DNA of 64,000 bases from Arthrobacter sp. StoSoilB5 (lineage in GTDB: Bacteria > Actinomycetota > Actinomycetes > Actinomycetales > Micrococcaceae), in NCBI RefSeq assembly GCF_019977235.1, contig NZ_AP024646.1, positions 2,852,001-2,916,000 of the forward strand, in the 5' to 3' direction. Shown piece after piece: positions 26,753-35,108 of this stretch (position 1 is its first letter; each line of letters opens with the position of its first letter). A program made the position numbers and the translations under genes. The notes below the pieces were generated by a model, which had not been told where the DNA came from, ran no database searches, and worked only from the letters and a program-made list of their open reading frames with translations.

Positions 26753-27211
26753 ATGAGTGAAACAAAGACAACGTGGCATGGGCAGCATAAGGCGGGTCTG
26801 AGCCGAGGTGAGCGCGCGGCAGACCTCCTTCGGAATGGCATGGGCAGCTGGACTTTCGTTGGGCTCTTTCTAGTATTCATGTCAGTTTGGGCTGCCATGA
26901 ATACGTTTATTTTTGCCAATCAGGCATGGGACCCCTATCCGTTTATTCTCCTGAACCTCTTTTTGTCCATGCTGGCCGGTCTCCAAGGTGCCATACTGCT
27001 GATTGCTGCAAAGCGGCAGGATGCGATAGCCGCAGCCATGGCTCTCCACGATTATGAAACGGACACGCAGGCGAAGACCGAGATCGATCGGCTGATGGCC
27101 GTCAACAGCCAGCAGTTGGAACTACTTGAGGAGCTCCGGGTCCTGCTGCTGGAGCCGCGAATGTCAGGGACAAACGACGGCGGAACAACCCCGCCGGTCC
27201 CGGACGCCTAA
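26753..27211 (+). CDS. DUF1003 membrane protein
   Basis: 152 residues. Two adjacent membrane helices (about 33-52 WTFVGLFLVFMSVWAAMN and 67-86 FILLNLFLSMLAGLQGAILL), then a hydrophilic helix with QDAIAAAMALHDYETDTQAK and a terminal coiled-coil-like stretch. This is the DUF1003 pattern. An in-frame GTG lies at 26747; ATG 26753 is preferred because a TACGCT hexamer ends 6 nt before it and no ribosome site exists, suggesting a leaderless gene. Function unknown. Confidence 0.82.
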   Translation: MSETKTTWHGQHKAGLSRGERAADLLRNGMGSWTFVGLFLVFMSVWAAMNTFIFANQAWDPYPFILLNLFLSMLAGLQGAILLIAAKRQDAIAAAMALHDYETDTQAKTEIDRLMAVNSQQLELLEELRVLLLEPRMSGTNDGGTTPPVPDA

Positions 27212-27219
27212 ACGGGGTT

Positions 27220-27235
27220 GCTGGAAACGTCCAGC
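27220..27235. terminator. Small hairpin after the DUF1003 gene
   Basis: GCTGGA at 27220-27225 pairs with TCCAGC at 27230-27235 around AACG. It is 9 nt past the DUF1003 stop. The stem is short, so termination is uncertain. Confidence 0.3.
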
Positions 27236-27301
27236 GACGTAGAGTGGAAATGCTTGGCTTTGGCACCCCGCTCGCTCACGTGGCAGGAAACAGGAGACGC
27301 T

Positions 27302-27820
27302 ATGCATCACGACGCGCACAAAGATCCGGCAGCAGAACGCCGCGCACTCCAGGCCGTTGAGCATCATCACGCCGAGATGCTTGGGAAGCTGCGGGAGCTC
27401 GTGGCCACGCTCGTACGGGCGGTCGAGGAGCGTGACTCCAACGCCGAGCATCACGCACAGGAGGAGTTGCTTGCCTGGTGCCAGCATGAGCTGATTCCGC
27501 ACGCTTTGGCAGAGGAAGGTCCCCTTTATGGAGGCCCCAGGAAAGCTTTAGAGGGCAGGCTTCTGGTTGAAGGCATGTTGGCAGAGCACAAAGCAATTGT
27601 CCGTCTGGTGGAACAACTTAGTGTTTCCCGCGGTGTGAAGGCTGCGGTGACCGGCGGCGTCATAGAAGAACTCTTCGCCTTGCACTTGGATAAGGAGAAC
27701 AACCTCCTCATGCCGTTTATCGCTGATTCCGCTGAACTTTCACTGGCGTCCGCCGTTGAAGGGCTACACGAACTGGTCGGTGAAACCCATACTCACGCTC
27801 ACGATCACAAACAAAGCTGA
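27302..27820 (+). CDS. Hemerythrin-like HHE domain protein
   Basis: 172 residues. His/Glu ligand pattern of the HHE fold: HHHAEMLGKLREL (near 21-33), HHAQEELLAWCQHELIPHALAEE (near 56-78), MLAEHKAIVRLVEQL (near 97-111), and LFALHLDKENNLLMPFI. A His-rich tail (HTHAHDHKQ) is unusual. It starts at ATG 27302 with AGGAGA at 27291-27296; the upstream in-frame start at 27218 has no site. Such diiron proteins bind O2 or iron or respond to NO. It lies at the edge of the dormancy island, but no clear DevR-type box is visible. Confidence 0.85.
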   Translation: MHHDAHKDPAAERRALQAVEHHHAEMLGKLRELVATLVRAVEERDSNAEHHAQEELLAWCQHELIPHALAEEGPLYGGPRKALEGRLLVEGMLAEHKAIVRLVEQLSVSRGVKAAVTGGVIEELFALHLDKENNLLMPFIADSAELSLASAVEGLHELVGETHTHAHDHKQS

Positions 27821-27874
27821 GAAGCCTGACTTTGTGCACGGATTGTGTTGTACGGGCCCTTCGGGTTGAGTCGC

Positions 27875-29182
27875 TCACCCGAGTTCACGCGTAGTTTTTC
27901 GGCTGGTTTCCGGCCCCGCGAAGGCTGCGATAGCGCCAAGGATCCCTACGGCCAGGCACAACCATACTGCCGGCTGCCAGGAGCTTGGCCCGGCGCCGAG
28001 TGCTTGGGCGATGGTTGGGGCGAAACCAGCCGCAACCAAGCCGAGCATGAGGCCTACAGCCATCCCCGTATACCGCACCTTTGCCGGGAATTGCTCGGCA
28101 TAGTATGCGGCGCCGACGCCTATGGCCATGCTATAGAAGACGCTGATTCCCAGGACCGCCGCGATCAACATGAGCATGATATTGCCCGAGTCGATGGCGT
28201 TGAAGAGGACGAACAGGGTGGAAGTGGCACCCAAGGCGCCGATGATGTAAACCGGGCGTCGTCCAAATCGGTCCGCCCATACGCCAACCACGGGTGCCAT
28301 GACCGCGGCACCAATGTTGCCTACAGAGACCGCTACCAGCATGGTGACGCTCGATACGCCTTGGTTCTGCGACACATAGGCCAGGGTGAACACGTTGAAA
28401 ATGGTCCCGACGACGTTGATGCAGCTGCAGATGAGTACGCGAAGTGTAGCTTTCCAGTGATAACGCAAAAGGGTGACGATGGGGAGTGAATCCGTTTTGC
28501 CTTCCTCGCGTACTTCCTTGAAAACTTCGGGTTCTTCAAGATTTCGCCTGAGGAGGTAAGCGATTATGGTCAGGACGCCACTGAGAAGGAACGGGATACG
28601 CCATCCCCAGGAAATCAAGTGTTCCTGGGGCATTGCGGCCAGAGGCAGGAAGACCAGAGTGCCCAGTGACATGCCCAGCTGCATGCCGCTCATGGAGAAA
28701 GCAGTGTAGAACGCCCGTTTGCCGTCGGGGGCGTGCTCTACGGTCAGACTGCTGGATCCGGGCACCTCTCCGCCTGCTGAGATGCCTTGCAGGAGCCGGA
28801 GAAGGACCAAGAGAATCGGCGCGACTAAACCTATGGTTTGGTAGGAGGGCAGGATACCGATGAAGAAGGTGGCGGACCCCATCAACCCGATGGAGAGCAT
28901 CAGGGCAAGCCGGCGGCCCAGACGGTCCCCGATGTGGCCCCAGAAGATAGCACCGAATGGGCGGGCGACGTAGGCAACACCGAAGGTTGCGATGGATACC
29001 AGGGCCCCTGCTCCGCCCGTCATGTCGGAGAAGAACACTTTGCCGAAGACAAGGGCCGCAGCGGTTCCGTAGATGACGAAGTCGTAGTACTCCAGTGCGC
29101 TGCCAAAGAAACCGGAGATAGCAGCACGGCGCACCCTCCGGGCCTTTTGTAGCCCCGCAACGTCTGCGATGGTTATTGACAT
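27875..29182 (-). CDS. MFS transporter, metabolite:H+ symporter (MHS) type
   Basis: 435 residues with 12 predicted membrane helices. The N-terminus GFFGSALEYYDFVIYGTAAAL and the loop GHIGDRLGRRLALM match the MHS family (ShiA/ProP/KgtP type), with the second-half loop GVWADRFGRRPVY. ATG 29182 with AAGGAGACAAA upstream is chosen; the open frame extends far upstream into the VOC gene. It is the last gene of the minus-strand catabolic operon. It likely imports an organic acid, the substrate of the pathway or a related compound. Confidence 0.88.
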   Translation of the reverse strand: MSITIADVAGLQKARRVRRAAISGFFGSALEYYDFVIYGTAAALVFGKVFFSDMTGGAGALVSIATFGVAYVARPFGAIFWGHIGDRLGRRLALMLSIGLMGSATFFIGILPSYQTIGLVAPILLVLLRLLQGISAGGEVPGSSSLTVEHAPDGKRAFYTAFSMSGMQLGMSLGTLVFLPLAAMPQEHLISWGWRIPFLLSGVLTIIAYLLRRNLEEPEVFKEVREEGKTDSLPIVTLLRYHWKATLRVLICSCINVVGTIFNVFTLAYVSQNQGVSSVTMLVAVSVGNIGAAVMAPVVGVWADRFGRRPVYIIGALGATSTLFVLFNAIDSGNIMLMLIAAVLGISVFYSMAIGVGAAYYAEQFPAKVRYTGMAVGLMLGLVAAGFAPTIAQALGAGPSSWQPAVWLCLAVGILGAIAAFAGPETSRKTTRELG

Positions 29183-29208
29183 TTTGTCTCCTTTTTCTGT
29201 TGCGAACG

Positions 29209-29904
29209 TTAGAGAGTGATGGGTTTCAGTCGAATAGTTTGTGGTCCCGCGGACGAGTCGAAGGTGACTGCGTATAGTCCATCGGGTCCGCCGTTGTAGG
29301 TAATTTCCGTGCCGAGTTCTTTTGTGCTGGCGACATCGCCCAGCCACTTCTGGAGGTCGGCTTCGCTGCCGCCGAGTTCGATGGATGTGACTCCGCCGCC
29401 CTTGTGGTCTCCCGTGCCTACCTGAACCGGCGCCAGACTCGAATGCCTGCCCAAGTCGGGGACGTAGTAGATGTTGGGTTTTCCCAAACGCCAGGAGTTC
29501 CAAAAGTCGGGAGCGTGCGGAATTGATGGTTTGTCGGCTGCGGGGACCATGGCGACTTTGCCACCGGATATTCCTTCCATCGGCGCAATTCCGTGCGCTT
29601 TGGCGAATTGGTGGATGTCGTCCAGCGAGTCGGTGCGCAGGCACAGGCCTGCGAAGCAATCACCGGAAGCCGTTTGCCGCTCCAGTTCCAGGGCCATTGG
29701 GGCGCGGTCTGTGATCATCCGGTGATCGACTATGCTCTCTACTTCGATGTAGACGTAGTTGCCCAGTGAGATGATCTTTTGGCCCAATCCCAGCCCTGGA
29801 AAGTAGCCGCCATCGGAGGAACCGATACCGGTTTCGCGGCTGAGTTCCACGGTGGTGCGGTATAGGTTGTCTGACCAGACAGCAATGTGATCGAGTGTGA
29901 TCAC
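29209..29904 (-). CDS. VOC / Glyoxalase_3-like domain protein
   Basis: 231 residues. It starts LDHIAVWSDNLYRTTVELSRETG and continues with GGYFPGLGLGQKIISLG and NYVYIEVESIVDH, the pattern of the glyoxalase-like VOC family (PF13468 type). A possible metal set is His6 and Glu of YIEVES plus C-terminal residues. It lies 26 bp upstream of the MHS transporter gene and 46 bp downstream of the OYE gene. Family members include lyases, isomerases and dioxygenases; the reaction here is unknown, but the position in the operon suggests a late catabolic step. Confidence 0.78.
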   Translation of the reverse strand: MITLDHIAVWSDNLYRTTVELSRETGIGSSDGGYFPGLGLGQKIISLGNYVYIEVESIVDHRMITDRAPMALELERQTASGDCFAGLCLRTDSLDDIHQFAKAHGIAPMEGISGGKVAMVPAADKPSIPHAPDFWNSWRLGKPNIYYVPDLGRHSSLAPVQVGTGDHKGGGVTSIELGGSEADLQKWLGDVASTKELGTEITYNGGPDGLYAVTFDSSAGPQTIRLKPITL

Positions 29905-29950
29905 TTATGGCTCCTTGGGTTTGAGGATTAACAGGTTTTCGGGTCCTGTA

Positions 29951-31069
29951 TCAGGACCGAGACAATGCGGTCTGGACTGGTGTTCTGAACGCCCGTGCGT
30001 ATTGGTGGGGGTACCTCACCGGTCCGCCTAATTGCTCGCTCGCTTCCTGGGCCCAATTGGGGCTGCGAAGCAGCTTCCGTGCCAGGAAGACGGCGTCGGC
30101 CTTTCCCGAGGCAATGATGTCGGCTGCCTGTCCAGGTTCGGTAATGAGCCCTACAGCTGCTGTTGCGATGGACGCCTCTCTGCGGATCCGATCGGCGAAT
30201 CCCACCTGGTAACCAGGCCGGACGGGAATCTGCGCGTCGGGCACCAACCCTCCGGTTGAGACGTCGATCAGGTCGACACCATGGTCCTTCAGGGTCTTCG
30301 CGAGGAGGACCGACTCGTCACTGGTCCAGCCGGTGCGTTCGTCGCCGGTGTCCCCGGCCAGCCAGTCGGTCGCTGAGACGCGGAAGAACAGGGGCTTATC
30401 GTCGGGCCATTCCTGCCGGACAGCGTCAACGACTTCCACCGCCAACCTCAACCGGTTGCCAAGAGCTCCGCCGTATTCGTCGGTGCGGTGATTGGACGCG
30501 GGCGATAGGAACTGGTGGATCAGGTACCCGTGGGCGCCGTGGAGTTCCAGCACATCAAAGCCCGCCATATGGGCCCGACGGGCGCTGTGAGCGAAGTCCC
30601 GGACGAGGGCGTGGATTTCCGCCCGGGTTAGTTCCTTCGGCGCTGCGATGGTCCCGAACGGCACTGCGCTGGGACCCACACGGTCCCATTCCATTTCTTC
30701 AGGGCGTTCGCCTCCCCACGGGCGGCCGCTGGCGGCTTTGCGGCCTGCATGCACCAGTTGGATGCCGACGGCGGTCCCGTGGTCGTGAAGGAATTCGATG
30801 ATTCTGCGGTGGGAGATTGCCTGCTGGTCGTTCCACAGGCCCAGATCATATTGGCTGCTTCGCCCCCTCGGGTTGATAGCGGTTGCTTCGACCATGGCCA
30901 GACCTACGCCGCCCAGTGCGCGGGCGGCGAGGTGCTGGAAATGCCAATCGGTGGCTGCTCCGGTTTCGGGGCCAGTCGGATTGGATGAGAACTGCATCAT
31001 GGGAGACATCCAAATACGGTTGGGTATGGTGAGTTGCCGAAGAATAATGGGGTCGAACAGCTCAGTCAT
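29951..31069 (-). CDS. Old Yellow Enzyme-family NADH:flavin oxidoreductase (YqjM-like)
   Basis: 372 residues, FMN TIM barrel. Motifs: LRQLTIPNRIWMSPMMQFSS, GLAMVEATAINPRGRS, IQLVHAGRKA, FDVLELHGAHGYLIHQFLSP (His/His substrate pair), RLAVEVVDAVRQEWP, and AVFLARKLLRSPNW. ATG 31069 with AAGGGG upstream is chosen; the larger open frame runs into the amidohydrolase gene. It overlaps that gene by 8 bp. Such enzymes reduce activated C=C bonds, often in unsaturated ring-cleavage products or cyclic enones. Confidence 0.88.
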   Translation of the reverse strand: MTELFDPIILRQLTIPNRIWMSPMMQFSSNPTGPETGAATDWHFQHLAARALGGVGLAMVEATAINPRGRSSQYDLGLWNDQQAISHRRIIEFLHDHGTAVGIQLVHAGRKAASGRPWGGERPEEMEWDRVGPSAVPFGTIAAPKELTRAEIHALVRDFAHSARRAHMAGFDVLELHGAHGYLIHQFLSPASNHRTDEYGGALGNRLRLAVEVVDAVRQEWPDDKPLFFRVSATDWLAGDTGDERTGWTSDESVLLAKTLKDHGVDLIDVSTGGLVPDAQIPVRPGYQVGFADRIRREASIATAAVGLITEPGQAADIIASGKADAVFLARKLLRSPNWAQEASEQLGGPVRYPHQYARAFRTPVQTALSRS

Positions 31070-32042
31070 CGTGGCCCCTTCGATCTCGGGCCAGGCCCAG
31101 GAATGTCTGACCACTACGCTGCAGTGCGGCTCGGTCCAAACCGCCTTTGTCCACGAAAGCGGGCAGGTTGCTTTCTGCCATGTCGAATGGGTAGTCGGTT
31201 CCACAGAGGATCCGGTCTTGTCCGGCGTGTGCCGCCAGCAGATCGAGCGTGTTTTGGTCGTGCGTGACGGTGTCGAAGTACGCGGAGCGGAAAAGTTCCC
31301 GCGGATCGCTGGAACTACCCGCACGGACATCCGCCCGGGCATGCCATGCGTGTGACCATCTCCCCAGAAGTGCGGGAGCGCATCCGCCGCCATGGACGAA
31401 ACAGATCCGCAGATCAGGCAGTTCTTCAAGGACGCCACCAAGGATCCCCGCAGCCACAGCCGTTGCTGTCTCCACGGGGTTGCCGATGAGGTTCGCCAAG
31501 TAGTGGGAGGACCATTCCGGACGTGGCAGCTGCATGGGGTGAACGAGCACCGCCAGACGGTGTTCGGCCGCCGATTCCAGCACGGACCGGAGCACGCCGG
31601 TGTCCAGTGACTCTCCCCGCAGAAGCGGCGGGATGGCGACCCCCGCAAGGACGCCGGCTTTGGCGATGCCGGCGACTTGTCGCACTGCACTGGATTCGTC
31701 ATCGAGCCGGGTCAGTCCCAGGCCAGCCAGGCGACCGGACGACTCGGCGACCACCTTTGAAAGACTCGCGTTGTAGTCCTCGACGTAGTTCTCTGACGAT
31801 GAGTTCACGGCGAAGGCGAACGGTGGTGGCGACACAGCCCGCAGCGAGATTTCATGGGCGTCCATATCGGCGATGATCGCGTTGACGTCGCTCATTGCCT
31901 CTGTCCGGATAGACAACGGCAGGTCTCCCAGGAACAACTCCCCATCTTGGTCCCGCATGGCACCATATGGAGAGCCGGATGGGAGTCCGAACAAGTCCGA
32001 AGGTAACCAGTGGGCGTGAACGTCGATCAAACCCGCGCTCAT
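31062..32042 (-). CDS. Amidohydrolase-family protein, ACMSD-like decarboxylase/hydrolase
   Basis: 326 residues, TIM-barrel metalloenzyme. Metal ligands: DVHAHWLP (His10, His12 region), VHPMQLP, FVHGGGCAPAL, and CGTDYPFDMAES (Asp). This is the Amidohydrolase_2 pattern shared by aminocarboxymuconate-semialdehyde decarboxylase and hydroxy-aromatic decarboxylases. The start overlaps the stop of the cupin gene by 4 nt (ATGA), so translation is coupled. The substrate is unknown; a ring-cleavage product or carboxylated (hetero)aromatic is plausible. Confidence 0.85.
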   Translation of the reverse strand: MSAGLIDVHAHWLPSDLFGLPSGSPYGAMRDQDGELFLGDLPLSIRTEAMSDVNAIIADMDAHEISLRAVSPPPFAFAVNSSSENYVEDYNASLSKVVAESSGRLAGLGLTRLDDESSAVRQVAGIAKAGVLAGVAIPPLLRGESLDTGVLRSVLESAAEHRLAVLVHPMQLPRPEWSSHYLANLIGNPVETATAVAAGILGGVLEELPDLRICFVHGGGCAPALLGRWSHAWHARADVRAGSSSDPRELFRSAYFDTVTHDQNTLDLLAAHAGQDRILCGTDYPFDMAESNLPAFVDKGGLDRAALQRSGQTFLGLARDRRGHDD

Positions 32043-32479
32043 GCCGCGTCCAGCGGCAGCGGCTCGTTGTAGGAGTCGAGGTGTTCGACGGTGGTGAAAA
32101 CGAGGTCAGTCTGACCGATGTTCTCAATGTCGTGAAGCAGGTACTCGCCGGCGCCGAAGTGGAAGTGCCGCGTCTCACCGGCGGTGTACGAGACATCACG
32201 GGTTGTGCCGTCATGGGTATGCTGCCTGCTGCTGCCGGCGTTGACGGCGGTCCAGAAGTAGTCAAGAACATGGCGGTGGGCATGCCAACGTTCACCCGGC
32301 GCGAGCCGGATTTCCCAGACCCTGACCCGGTCATTGTGGCTGAGCAGTTGGGACCCGACGTGTGCGTCAAAGGCATGGGATGCGAACTCTCGGCGGAGGT
32401 CCTCGGACCATCCTTCGTAGTTCTCTCCGACAAGGGTTCCTGCAAGGGGAAGATCGCTGAGGAAGCTGTTGGCCGTCAT
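32039..32479 (-). CDS. Cupin-domain protein
   Basis: 146 residues, single cupin. Motif 1 reads RLAPGERWHAHRHVLDYFWTAV, with three His but Asp in place of the usual Glu. Motif 2 is in the GETRHFHFGAGEYLLHDIENIG segment. ATG 32479 with AAAGGA upstream is preferred over an in-frame start at 32533 inside the monooxygenase gene. It lies between the FAD monooxygenase and amidohydrolase genes. It could be a small dioxygenase, isomerase or hydrolase accessory; the sequence does not decide. Confidence 0.78.
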   Translation of the reverse strand: MTANSFLSDLPLAGTLVGENYEGWSEDLRREFASHAFDAHVGSQLLSHNDRVRVWEIRLAPGERWHAHRHVLDYFWTAVNAGSSRQHTHDGTTRDVSYTAGETRHFHFGAGEYLLHDIENIGQTDLVFTTVEHLDSYNEPLPLDAA

Positions 32480-32507
32480 AGTGAGGTCCTTTCCTGGGTT
32501 GTTGTGA

Positions 32508-33698
32508 TTAGCGTCCGGGGCCGTAAAGGCCAAATCGAAGATCCTGGTCGCCCGGGGTCCAGGTGTTCGTGAACTGTGACCGTTCGCCCATGGCTTTTAC
32601 ACGCGTGAGCAGGTTGCTGCTCAACTGGAGCTGGCCCGGTTCCCATTTCTCGAGCGCTTCGGCGATATTGCCTGCCGCAGCTGTCAAGGCTTCACTGAGG
32701 GCCCAAGCATCGGCGGCCGCCTTGGCTGTGCCGGCAGCTGCATGTGGTCGGGCGGCACAGGCGGCATCTCCGATGAGTGCGACGCGCCCATTGGCCATTT
32801 TCGATGCCCGTGAGTCCCAGACCACCTGGATGAAGGGGGACTCCGTGGAGGTGACCAGTTCAGCTGCCGCCGGTGCGAGCAGACGGGACGCGGCCTGCCG
32901 CATTTCAGTCACGTACCGGTCCTGGACCTGGTTGGGGTGCACGGAGACTTTCCCGGGGAATCCTTGCTTGCTGATGAGCATTTCGTCTAGCTCAAGACCT
33001 TCTGGAACGTTGCGGTACCAGACGTAGTTCATGAGACGCTGTCCTTTACCAAGTCCCCTGTCGCTGGGAATGGGATACATCGTGATCTGGGAATGGGGAA
33101 CGACGTTGTACGTGACGGCGTCATTGAGCAGGTTTGCCGTTTCTGCCGAGAGATCTGCCTCGTCGACGGTCCCGCGCCATCCGATGTAGCCGGAGTATTC
33201 AAGGGTGACATCCGGATCGATTCGAGCCCGGTTGGCGGAGGTGATGCCGTCAGCGACGACAACCAGGGCGGCCTTTTCTTCCCTGCCACTGACGAACCGT
33301 ACGGTGACTGAATCCTCGTCCTGATCGAAACCGCAGGCGAACTCTCCCAGATGGTAGTGGTCTCGTCCGAAGTCCGTGAGCAAGGCGCGGTAGAACGTGC
33401 CCCACGATGTGTGGGACCAGGACCGGGCTTCCCGGTCAATAATGCGGTTTTCGCCGTCGAGATATTGAACCCAGCTCGTTGTGGTGCTGACGTCTTCGGG
33501 CCGTTGGGAACTGCGTTCCTGGAACCATCGCAGAGTGTCCGGTTGCAGAACGATGCCGCCCCCACGTCCGTCCAGGTCTGTTGGTGTCCGTTCGTAGATG
33601 TCGACGTCGAATCCGAGGTCGCGGAGCAGCAGGGCAGCTGTGAGTCCCCCGATCGATCCTCCGATAACAAGTGCACGCGATCCTTCATAGGCGCTCAT
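32508..33698 (-). CDS. FAD-dependent aromatic monooxygenase
   Basis: 396 residues. Motifs: VIGGSIGGLTAALLLRDLG (FAD), the E(R) end of beta-2 in DIYERTP, VVADGITSANR (DG motif), and ALIGDAACAARPHAAAGTA (GD motif). This is class A flavoprotein hydroxylase architecture. From memory it resembles 2,6-dihydroxypyridine 3-hydroxylase of nicotine-degrading Arthrobacter in length and N-terminus. It overlaps the MFS gene stop by 4 nt. It is the likely ring-hydroxylating step of the operon; the substrate is an aromatic or pyridine-type compound by inference. Confidence 0.87.
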   Translation of the reverse strand: MSAYEGSRALVIGGSIGGLTAALLLRDLGFDVDIYERTPTDLDGRGGGIVLQPDTLRWFQERSSQRPEDVSTTTSWVQYLDGENRIIDREARSWSHTSWGTFYRALLTDFGRDHYHLGEFACGFDQDEDSVTVRFVSGREEKAALVVVADGITSANRARIDPDVTLEYSGYIGWRGTVDEADLSAETANLLNDAVTYNVVPHSQITMYPIPSDRGLGKGQRLMNYVWYRNVPEGLELDEMLISKQGFPGKVSVHPNQVQDRYVTEMRQAASRLLAPAAAELVTSTESPFIQVVWDSRASKMANGRVALIGDAACAARPHAAAGTAKAAADAWALSEALTAAAGNIAEALEKWEPGQLQLSSNLLTRVKAMGERSQFTNTWTPGDQDLRFGLYGPGR

Positions 33699-35077
33699 GA
33701 CGAAATTCCTTTCAATGTGGTTTGGTTTTCACGGGCGCCTGCTTGGGCATCCGTTGGTAGGTCCGCGTCGCGGGTTTCGGGGGCAAAGTACAGGCCAACG
33801 AGGGCGAGGATTCCCGTGGAGGCCAACACTGCCGTTGCCACTCCGAGATTGCCTCCAAACCACGAGGATGCGATCACACCTGCTACGAGCGGGCCAGCGG
33901 CGGTGACATAACGGCCGATGCTGTTGGCCAGGGCAATCCCACTTGCCCGCATGCTCGGTGCGAACATTTCGGGACCGTAAACGAAGTTCCCGGAAAGGGC
34001 GCCGAACAGCCCAAAGCCAACGATTGGAATGATGATCAGGTAGGTGGCATAGGAGTGCTCGAAGGGAAACAGGTAAGCGACGCTGGCCCCGGCAATGAGG
34101 AAGCTGACAAGGAAGGCCTTCTTGCGTCCTATGGCGTCGGCGATAAAGCCCCAGGATGCGTACCCGAGTATTCCGCCGGCGTTGAACAGCATGGATGAGA
34201 TGGCGACGCGGTGGTTTGCCTCTTGCATTGGGAGCGATTCAGCGATGGTCATGTCGCGAATGATTTGGGGGTACCAGGTGGACACGCTCCAAAAAGCGAG
34301 GAGGGCGCCAGTGGCCAGGGCGGTACAGATGAGCGTCGCCCGTAGATGTGGCGGTGAAAGAAGCCTGCCGAGAACAAATTGGTCCTCAGGTCCCCGCGAG
34401 GTATTGCCCTTGCGTTCTTTGCGCTTGGCGATGACGTCTTTGATCTCTTCCGGTTCCGGGACATAGCGTCGCAGGAACCAGACCAGGAAGGCCGGAACAA
34501 CCGCGAGGACCAACATGAAGCGCCACCCGTTTTCACTGAGCAGGCCGTAGGCCAGCGCTGCCATGAAGAATCCGCCTGCGTATCCGGACATCATGACCCC
34601 GCAAGCCCGTGCACGGTATCTGTTGCGCCATACTTCTGCGACCAGCGCCGCCCCGACAGGGGCTTCGACGCCCGACCCGAGGCCGGCAATGAAACGGAGT
34701 ATGCCAAGCTGCCACCATGTATCTGCGAACGCGGCAGCGGCGGTGAAGACTGCGTAGGTCAGGATGCCGATCGACAGGACGCGGACGCGGCCGAAGTAAT
34801 CTGCCAACACGCCGAAGAGGATTCCGCCGGTAGCCCAGCCCGCAAGGAACAGGGCAACGGTCAGTCCTCCGTATACGCCGATTTGTGCTGAATTGACCAT
34901 AATTGCCGAGTGCGGCAATAGGTCCGTCATGGCCGGTCCCAGGACCAGCGCGTAGAGACTTCCGGCGAAGCCATCGAGGGCCCATCCCATGGTTGTGCCG
35001 AAAAGTACCAACCATTGCACCCGGGTGATTTGTTGTCGCCAGCCAGGCGTCACCTGAGTCGGTTTGTTCTGCGTCAC
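33695..35077 (-). CDS. MFS transporter, sugar/aromatic-acid symporter type
   Basis: 460 residues, 12 predicted helices. Features: GWALDGFAGSLYALVLGPAM, GVLADYFGRVRVL, RFIAGLGSGVEAPVGAALVAE, and a long cytoplasmic loop (about 225-250) rich in Arg/Lys. This resembles the SHS/AAHS transporters of organic and aromatic acids. The start at 35077 lies 31 bp downstream of the aldehyde dehydrogenase gene, and its end overlaps the monooxygenase start. It is probably the uptake system for the operon's substrate. Confidence 0.87.
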   Translation of the reverse strand: MTQNKPTQVTPGWRQQITRVQWLVLFGTTMGWALDGFAGSLYALVLGPAMTDLLPHSAIMVNSAQIGVYGGLTVALFLAGWATGGILFGVLADYFGRVRVLSIGILTYAVFTAAAAFADTWWQLGILRFIAGLGSGVEAPVGAALVAEVWRNRYRARACGVMMSGYAGGFFMAALAYGLLSENGWRFMLVLAVVPAFLVWFLRRYVPEPEEIKDVIAKRKERKGNTSRGPEDQFVLGRLLSPPHLRATLICTALATGALLAFWSVSTWYPQIIRDMTIAESLPMQEANHRVAISSMLFNAGGILGYASWGFIADAIGRKKAFLVSFLIAGASVAYLFPFEHSYATYLIIIPIVGFGLFGALSGNFVYGPEMFAPSMRASGIALANSIGRYVTAAGPLVAGVIASSWFGGNLGVATAVLASTGILALVGLYFAPETRDADLPTDAQAGARENQTTLKGISS

Positions 35078-35108
35078 TTTGTACTCCCTTCCGAGGATGC
35101 CGGCTGAC

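Noticed and set aside
27302-27596. Long open frame opposite the hemerythrin gene
   Set aside because: It lacks a ribosome site and any family motif, and the plus strand carries clear HHE ligands. It is a high-GC shadow.
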